Assembly: GCF_024763615.1 (NCBI RefSeq)
Contig: NC_077223.1
Coordinates: forward strand, 65,906,627 to 65,970,626
Reading direction: 5' to 3'
From: Phlebotomus papatasi
Lineage: Eukaryota > Arthropoda > Insecta > Diptera > Psychodidae
Length of the DNA: 64,000 bases
Position 1 is the stretch's first letter; every line of letters starts with the position of its first letter. Shown here in pieces: positions 57,241 to 64,000 of this stretch. The translations under genes were made by a program, and so were the position numbers. The notes below the pieces were generated by a model that was not told where the DNA came from, made no database searches, and saw nothing but the letters and a program-made list of their open reading frames with translations.

Positions 57241-59984
57241 AGATTTACTAGATTTATTGACAGATATCTAATAAAATTAACTAATAAACTAATAAATGTA
57301 AAAGAAAAGTCTTATTTACTAGACATCTTATAAAACTATACAATGGGTTCTAGAAAAAGCATTGACAAATATTTGTGAACCGAGGAAAACATTTAGAGAA
57401 CAGTTTGAAAAACAATATCATAAAAATTAGGTTATCACATCACCACATTCTTTTGGCAAGTTCTTGAAAATATTGACAGCATTTGAACACTTAGACAAAA
57501 AGTGGAATTAAAATATTTTATGGGAAGTAATATTTGAGTGCATACAAATAATGCTCAAGAACATTAATTTTCTCTTGATAAGTCTTAAATAAAATCCTCG
57601 TATATTTTTTATGCAAATTTATTTATAGAATCTCAGTAAAAATAGAATACCCGTCTTAATAAGGTACAACCTTTCAATTATTTTTTTTTTAATAAAATTT
57701 TTATAGAAAACCTTTATAATAAAAACACATTTAAAAAGAAAAGATTAAGGGACAATTCCATAAAACAGATTGAGAAATTTTGAAATAATTTATAAAAAAA
57801 TTCACAAATGATCTTTTTAGCAAAATTTCTACTACAATTATTGCAATTTCGAATAATTATCGATTAGTTTTAATTTAAATACAAGACTAAATCTATTTTA
57901 GTGAAAATTGATTAAATTTTAATTGATGGTGACTCCACATAAATTGTGTGCCCATAATTAGAATTAATAATCAGTCCACACTAAAATATTTATGTGAAAT
58001 TTAACCGGGTAATTTACCACAAATATAAAACAGTAGCATTTTATGCGATTAAGGAAAAATACATGCACTATTTTCTGGAAAATCTTCATAGAGCATAAAA
58101 TGTCAAAAATATCAATTAATAAATTATTTATTTTAAGCCAAATATACCAATGGGAAGACCCAGAAAAAAAAATCCACGCAGTCAATTGACCACAGAGTGA
58201 GTTTTGTGTGGTTTTTGGGAAAATGGTCAAATTCATCTCTCATACCCTAAAGCTCTTGATGCTTTTGGGGGGGCAGGGCCATTTGGAAAAACACTTTTCC
58301 TCTCATCACTCTTATCATCCATGTATGTGTTAATTGCTTTTCCATCACCATATTTGCAAAATGTGCTAAATATTCCACATTCGCATCCGACACTTTGTTG
58401 TTGCCCCTGCGTTTGTGCTTAAAACACTCCCATATATACAACAAAATAATTCGCACCCGTGGAAAAACTGACAGTAATTTTCCTCTCCAGTGACGATTTC
58501 ACAATTTAAACATCGTGCCAGGATGGGTTTATGCCCCATCGATACCCTTACTCCTGCAATTGGTGTTTGGATCCCGGTATTTGGTGTGTGGATTAAATTA
58601 TTGATATTTATTGCGTTTTTGATTTTAATCAAATTGACTGTAACCAGCCATCCGTACACTTTACAAAATGCCCAACCGATAGGAATGCATGAAGGTGAGA
58701 TTTTAACACCTATAAAAAAACAGCCCACACATAACACTAACAATTCCACAGAGAAGAAAATAGTGACTTTACAAAATCTCAAACCTATCCTCCGGATTAA
58801 GGAAAAAGCAAGCAATGCTACTACTAAAATTCCCATCCTACTTTCACCCTTGCTTTTTTTTTTAGCAAAACTAAATTATTACATAAAATTGCAGTTACTA
58901 ATTATTAAATGGTAGCTTCACAAATTCCCACCATCGTGAACAAATAATCGAAGGTTTAATCAATCAAATGAGTATTGGCGCAAATTGACATGACTACCAT
59001 TCTGTCCCACTCACACTTTCCATTGGCAATTCAGCACAGTATATAATTCACGTAATGTTTTCTAAACTGCAAACGGATGTTTTACTAATAGTTTATTTCG
59101 CTCTGGCTAAAGTCACCCACACTCATATGTCGCATAGACTCCATCCGCCAGGCCACCCACCAAATCCCAGCCCATCGGACCGCCCTTTTGCAGAAGCGCG
59201 AATTTCATCCCAACTTCTGACACACCACCACCAACGATGACATGTCATACAGCTACTATCGTAAGCATCGAATTACTGTAGCTGCCTTTTTGTACTGAAT
59301 GACACTTCTACAGAAGGATTGGTTACAAAGGTTGAGGATTAAAACTCGTAAATAAAGTAATGTTCAATTCTATGAGAATAGTTGGATCATATCATTCATT
59401 TAAAGTTACAGGGGCACAACTCAAGCTACAAATTTACTTTGAGTGAAACACTTTTCAAATTTCGCTCTCTCTCTTTTAAGTCGACAGAAAAACAGAAAAA
59501 CTAGAATTTAGCAGGATTTAACCTAACAAACACACTTTTGTATCATCCAGTGAAAGATATATCGTTACTTGCATCACCTGATGTCGTATAGGGAAATCTG
59601 GGGCAGTAGTAAACATGAAATAATAAATATTTTTTAACTTAAATAATTAGATTTCAGGAGTCGAAATCCATATGAAATCATAGAAGTAGTGTAGTAAAAA
59701 CAGTGTGTACAAGTATCCTATCTTTACTACTACACCAGTGTTCCCTAATGAATTTGAAAATTTCTCAAAAGAGGCTTAAAGTTAAACCCTTTAACGAAGA
59801 ACAGATCATTGAGATTTATTTTACAGATATTTATCTCATATTATATATCACAATGCTGCAAAGCAGTGCAGTTTCAATAGAGTAAAATCTTCTGTTTTTG
59901 TTTTTTTTTTCTTTTTTTATTGGGATTTTGTGTATTCAAAAAAAAGTTCAAACATGTTTTTACATGACTGGCATATACAACCTG
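57241..59984. other. Unique stretch, AT-rich with balanced block at 58.2-59.3 kb
   Basis: Two frames of 141 (58490-58915, plus) and 156 codons (58366-58836, minus) overlap each other and are not recognised. GGGAAATCTGGGGCAGTAG after TA at 59591 looks like one more solitary GGGG-type end. No gene is supported. Confidence 0.35.
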
Positions 59985-60128
59985 AGAAAGAGCTTTTCCA
60001 CCGTTTTGCTCTGGAGGTTGGTCACCAACACTAAGACAGCGGTGAACGCTGAAAACTACACGGGATCTCAGTAAAACGAAACTGTACTTCGAGAGCATTG
60101 TTGATGAATAAATATCTATCTATCTATC
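59985..60128 (+). mobile_element. LINE 3' end with TATC tail, copy 2
   Basis: GGTCACCAACACTAAGACAG and CGGTGAACGC match 50566-50592. It ends GATGAATAAATATCTATCTATCTATC, a tandem tail. Extends upstream through GAGAAAGAGCTTTTCCACCG. 5' truncated. Confidence 0.65.
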
Positions 60129-60427
60129 TCTTACAGTAACAATGTATAAACTCAAGGTATTATACTTTTGAGTACTTTTCCTACATTTGCGGATCAGTGT
60201 TAGGAATACGTGTACATCCCACTTCTGAATTTGTAAGCATAGATATCATTCACTTTAACCAGTATTACATGATGCAAAAAGAAAATAAGGATCTAAAATT
60301 CCTTCAGACCTTCTACTTCTGAAAGAGTAAAATGTCCACGGAGGAGTTTGGCGTCTACGTCGTATATTATGCCAAACACTATGATTCCAATAGGGTCCAG
60401 TATATGAGTTTTGATACTTTTATGCAA

Positions 60428-60552
60428 AGGTGTGCAAGAACCGTTTGAAACCGAACAAACGTCAAATGAAACTTGTACGTCAATGGTAAAAACGCTAACT
60501 GAATAAACTTATTTTGACGTTTATTTGGTTCCAAACGGTCCTTGCACACCCC
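60428..60552. repeat. 125-bp palindromic repeat
   Basis: AGGTGTGCAAGAACCGTTTG and CAAACGGTCCTTGCACACC are near-perfect inverses, continuing as AACCGAACAAACGTCAAA and TTTGACGTTTATTTGGTT. It is almost entirely hairpin, about 40 bp per arm. Single copy here. Confidence 0.75.
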
Positions 60553-60676
60553 TGTTTTTATGAGTTCATTCGTTAATCTTCTCATTTTTACATAGAAATT
60601 TTACATAATTTTTAAAGTGTTTCAATTTTTAATGCGTTGAACTATTGTAGTCATATTGTATTTGAAAAACCTGTAC

Positions 60677-60845
60677 CTACCGCAGATGTAGGTGACTTTG
60701 ACTTCCGGAAGTAACTTTACCTTTTTCTGCTGTTCGTAAGCTTTTCTTCAACTCTAGCTTAACTGCCAGAATGAAAGCAAAGCTATCGAACGGAAGGAAG
60801 TAAATACATCCCCGGAGGCCAGATTCGCTTGCATCTACGGTACTT
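60677..60845. repeat. Imperfect foldback, about 165 bp
   Basis: TACCGCAGATGTAGGTGA pairs with TCGCTTGCATCTACGGTA. Inner tracts ACTTCCGGAAGTAACTTTAC and GGAAGTAAATACATCCCCGG, and TGTTCGTAAGCTTTTC with GAAAGCAAAGCTATCGAAC, also pair. Arms run most of its length. Single copy. Confidence 0.55.
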
Positions 60846-61091
60846 TAAATATTTTAAGGAAAAACCTAAACCGAAAATACGGTTTTATGGTTAAGCTATC
60901 AATATTGCAATGTCACTCCTTGCGTTAACTTTTAAGTTCGATACAATAAAACGGGAAAGTGGATAAAATTTTGAACACGTTTTATCCTGAAATTTAAGAT
61001 CATTACAATTCCGTTGAAGCATACTTTCCTTATGATGATGGAGGGAAATCTGGATTCTGCGTCATATAATGTGTTTGTTGAGGGTGGTTCC

Positions 61092-61390
61092 GGTCAAAAT
61101 CGCAAAAGTGTAAATCTCGAATGGATCGAAATTTCGAATTGCCAAAATTCTAAGAGAGGCAACATCTCGAAAGTCAAAATCCCAAATGTGCCAAAATCCC
61201 GAAAAGCTAAAATCCCGAATTGGTCAAAAACTGGGAAAGCCTAAATTTGGTTTGGCTTTTCGGGATTTTGACTATTTGGGATTTCGACCCATTCGGAATT
61301 TTGCCTAATTTGGGATTTTGGCTTTACGTGATTTTAACCCATTCGGGATTTTTTGTGGTTTTGCTCCATTAAGGATTTCGTCTCTTCTGT
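61092..61390. repeat. Inverted array of a CAAAATCCCGAA unit (element Y)
   Basis: Left arm units such as TGCCAAAATCCCGAAAAGCT and right arm units such as GGCTTTTCGGGATTTTGACT are inverse versions of one another, spaced about 19-23 bp apart. The centre is near 61250. The layout is the same as element X at 51.3 kb with a different motif. Two frames that cross it are translations of the repeat. Confidence 0.75.
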
Positions 61391-61817
61391 ATTTGGCTTA
61401 TTGGCATATTGGACATAATTCTAAGATGATCGGTTTAAGAATTGCCATTGTCCGATGCGAAAAATTAATTAAGGAAGCATTAAAGAAGTCAACCCATTAA
61501 AATGTAGTGTTCCTCTGGAACCATAAGTCCATAACGGACTGACTAATTTTTCCAATTTTTAAGTGGATCCGCTTTGAATGACATATCTTCGCGAATCAGA
61601 TGACTTGTTGGAAATGGTTAGACTTTCTGCCTGCCCGGTCATACGGCTGTCATTGTAGCGTAAGGTTATACAAACGTTAACCTTTGAATCGGTAATATTA
61701 CTCTCATTTTTATCACATTTCCCCTCTTTCCTTTCAAAATCTTGGCTTTTAGCAAATATCTCGAAAATAAGTCGTGGATTTTTTCTTATTTTCTAACATG
61801 ATTTAGTACTTAGTTGT
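61391..61817. other. Unique stretch, nothing recognised
   Basis: No repeat, RNA or gene signal could be supported. Confidence 0.4.
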
Positions 61818-61821
61818 TTAA

Positions 61822-62041
61822 CTCTTTCGCGTCTTTAGGGTAATGTCATGACTCGGGGAAAAAAGTTTTTTTGGGTATTTACATTAATTGCAATCTATCT
61901 GTTCGTGCACGACATCATAATAGAAGAATGTAAGATTCTTGGCTCATTTTCTCAAGACTCCAGTTAGATTTCAATTAATGTAAATAGCCAAAAAGAAACT
62001 TTTTTCCCCGGGTCATATATGACCCTAAAGACGCGAAAGAG
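61822..62041. mobile_element. TTAA-targeted MITE, family M, copy 2
   Basis: Identical 20-bp ends (CTCTTTCGCGTCTTTAGGGT and inverse) and TTAA on both sides (61818-61821, 62042-62045). About 98% identical by eye to the copy at 21258, 40 kb away. No coding capacity. Confidence 0.92.
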
Positions 62042-62547
62042 TTAAACGAATATTTTGGTTAGATAGGAAAATTACCTTGAATAATTCCTAATAGGGGTGT
62101 TTAGTACTGGTAATGAGAAATGGTTAATAATTAGCCTTAATTTAAGACATTTTTAATGAGATCTACAACTTTTCAGTTTGATTTGAAATTATTTTATCTT
62201 ACTGAGGCATTAAATATCTTCTGCATGGCTAAGGCTATTTTTAAACTATTTACAGTAAAATTGTAGGCAAAAAGTTTTATAATTGTACCTAGTGGTTTTC
62301 AATTTTTGCTCAGAACTTTTGCAGGAATAACTGAACCAATATATATTTTTTTTGGGAATGTTGATTTAAGGTTTCTGCATCTAAGAATATCATATTTTTA
62401 TGCAATTAGAAATAGACTTATAATACTCTTGTTTGGAGGCGAAAAAAATGTGAACCAGTATACACATAAAATATGGTTTAATGAAGAAAAGGCTGCGAAA
62501 ACCTCTAATGCGTGATCACGATGTTATATGGTTTTGGAATTAAATAT
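62042..62547. other. AT-rich unique stretch
   Basis: Nothing recognised; the 69-codon frame at 62306-62515 is AT-driven. Confidence 0.4.
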
Positions 62548-62551
62548 TTAA

Positions 62552-62844
62552 CCCTGGGAAGTAAAAAAGTCTGCCACACACGGTTCACTTTGGGTGCTGA
62601 TCACCGAGATCCTGTATGTAGACTGATCGCGCGATTAGCGCAATCCTGGAGTCTGGAGACTGTTCGCGCAATCAGCGCAATCTTGGAGATTGATCGCGCA
62701 ATTAGCGCGATCCTGGAGACTGATAGCGCAATCAGCGCGATCCTGGAGACAGATCGCGCGATCAACGCGATCTTGGAGATTGATCAGCGTAGTCTGCCGA
62801 TCTGTCACTCGCGTTCATTCACTGGTAATACTTGTTCACCCCTG
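62552..62844. repeat. Repeat family K, copy 3, with expanded core
   Basis: Left CCCTGGGAAGTAAAAAAGTC and right CTTGTTCACCCCTG sit next to TTAA on both sides. The right part (CTGCCGATCTGTCACTCGCG, TTCATTCACTGGTAATACTT) is the inverse of the left of copy 2. The core is a 30-bp minisatellite (62622-62793). Confidence 0.7.
62622..62793 (+). repeat. 30-bp minisatellite, about five units
   Basis: Unit ACTGATCGCGCAATCAGCGC plus GATCCTGGAG; units begin at 62622, 62659, 62689, 62719, 62749 and 62779 (the first is 7 bases longer). Because 30 is divisible by 3 the array stays open and yields a 119-codon frame with a 10-residue repeat (RAISAILETD), which is a by-product and not evidence for a gene. The GC content is far above the local level. 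Confidence 0.85.
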
Positions 62845-62978
62845 TTAAACCCAATTTTTTTAATGCCCTAAAATCGTAAATTGCAAGCAATATCTCTGAT
62901 TTTACAAAACCTAATGGACTAATTTCAAAATTAATATCAAATCCTAAATTAAAATTTTCGCAAAAATTCTGCTTGATA

Positions 62979-63010
62979 GGGGAATGTAGGCAGCCTTCGC
63001 ACATTTTCTC
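62979..63010 (+). mobile_element. Family G-like left end, copy 4 (decayed)
   Basis: GGGGAATGTAGGCAGCCTTC after TA, then GCACATTTTCTCGTGC. It resembles family G for about 20 bp and then departs. A possible partner end near 63175-63195 (TTTGTGCGATTCTTGCCCC) is weak. Confidence 0.4.
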
Positions 63011-63304
63011 GTGCTTCATATTCAGGATTTTTTCTGACTAAACTGTAAAATGGGCAATGAATTGCACTACACCAAAAAGTTCTCTGATCTTTTAGGTTAC
63101 TATGAATGCCCAGTTCACTATCACAGAATTGTTGGTTTTTCCTGGACAGGAAAATGAAAAAAATATGACGATTTGTGCGATTCTTGCCCCCGGAGGCCGC
63201 GTTCACACGATGGGGGGTTCGGGTTCGTCATTGCTTTTTTTCTCGAAATAAATTTTATCCACAATTAAAAATTATTTTCCAATTGTTATACTGTATCCCT
63301 GTGA

Positions 63305-63544
63305 ATACGTGGAAACTATCACTGCACTAAAAGAAGATCTTTAAAACACATTTTTTTTACATTTTCTGGAGCACTGTTTTTTCTTCCAAATGAATATCGA
63401 AAAATCGACTATGAACATGTTCACACGGTTCACACTGTCAATAACCGTCGTCTCATGGAGATGGGAAGGCGACTATACGCCTGTCGAAGAGGAAATGACC
63501 ACGAATGTCTCACTGTGGCTTATGAGGCTTTAGTGAGGTTATGA
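63305..63544 (+). other. Open frame of balanced composition, no recognised product
   Basis: Stop-to-stop frame of 79 codons ending TGA at 63542. An internal ATG at 63455 gives 29 residues beginning MEMGRRLYACRRGND, which is hydrophilic and vaguely like the first helix of an ankyrin-type repeat. That likeness is too short to rely on. It could be an exon of a gene continuing past the window or chance. Confidence 0.18.
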
Positions 63545-63875
63545 TTTTTAAGCTGGAGTTGTCTGATGGATGTGCGAACGCTCACACATTCAGTGTTTGA
63601 AACTACACACAGTGTAGTACTTGCGAATTTTCCACCACCGTGAAAATAATTTCCCTCCGATGCAAAAGATTATTACGTAAATATCATCTCAAGTATACTC
63701 TTGATCCACTGTGTAAGTCTTTTTTTTTTTTAGAAATGAGTTTAACTATGAGAAATCAAATGAAATGTACGCTATCAAAATTTTGGTCCAATTTTCTATT
63801 TGTGATCCTAGCACCTAGGAAAGAAGGGATTGGTTGCCTATTTTTACAATGAAGATCAGGTTCATAAATACTTAA

Positions 63876-63971
63876 CTTATGGCTAAGAAATGTGGAACCA
63901 ACTCTTTGGAAATAAAGAGAAAATTCGCATCGTTCGAAAGCATACACGTGCGAAACCTGCCTACATTCCCC
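63876..63971 (+). mobile_element. Hairpin MITE, family G, copy 5, right half only
   Basis: CTTATGGCTAAGAAATG, AAAGAGAAAATTCGCATCGT and CCTGCCTACATTCCCC, followed by TA, match the right half of other G copies. The left half is missing. Confidence 0.75.
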
Positions 63972-64000
63972 TAATAAATTAGAGAAGTGAAGCCATACGG

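Noticed and set aside
58366..58915. Frames of 156 (minus) and 141 codons (plus)
   Set aside because: They overlap almost fully on opposite strands, have no recognised domain, and no start or splice context favours either.
62512..62871. 119-codon frame with 10-residue repeats
   Set aside because: Translation of a 30-bp minisatellite in repeat K; unit length divisible by three keeps the frame open. K1 and K2 lack it.

Overview
The window looks like AT-rich, gene-poor nuclear DNA of an insect, most likely a fly of the lower Diptera. That placement is an inference from the transposon mix (short TA-targeted inverted-repeat elements, pogo-like MITEs, a TTAA-targeted MITE, tRNA-derived SINEs, degraded non-LTR retrotransposon ends). 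No sequence here fixes the species. I find no intact protein-coding gene, rRNA or tRNA gene. Nearly all open frames are short, AT-rich, and either lie inside repeats or overlap equally good frames on the other strand.

What the window does hold is a dense, layered set of small mobile elements, many of them recognisable because two to five copies occur here. Left part (1-10.8 kb): a SINE inside a GGGG-ended element (3.6-4.0 kb), a foldback pair (4.2-4.9 kb), a three-element nest (5.06-5.73 kb), a pogo-like MITE (7.36 kb), a hairpin element (8.18 kb), a 349-bp MITE (9.07 kb) and a hairpin MITE split by a pogo-like MITE (10.3-10.76 kb). Middle (13-45 kb): a 1.56-kb foldback with two passengers, modular foldbacks at 17.4 and 18.7 kb, retrotransposon 3' ends placed tail to tail at 19.8-20.2 kb, a SINE with a perfect 11-bp target duplication at 20.59 kb, a young TTAA MITE at 21.26 kb, and further nests at 24.35, 30.4, 35.15 and 37.6 kb. 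Right part (45-64 kb): tandem and inverted arrays of 21-bp units (51.3 and 61.1 kb), LINE remnants (50.5, 50.7, 60.0 kb), two pogo-like MITEs in one older repeat (55.7-56.7 kb), a GATCGC minisatellite inside a repeat (62.6 kb) and more hairpin copies.

Two themes stand out. First, at least ten otherwise unrelated families end in TA-GGGGAA/TTCCCC-TA and duplicate TA; several insertions are proven by an uninterrupted copy of the host repeat elsewhere in the window. Second, seven foldbacks are built from many copies of their own 8-22 bp motif, direct within an arm and inverted between arms. The stretches between repeats (notably 6.56-7.02, 21.9-22.5, 36.3-37.4, 42.1-43.0 and 45.0-45.3 kb) are more GC-balanced and may hold regulatory DNA or first exons of genes outside the window; two contain TATA-like promoter candidates.
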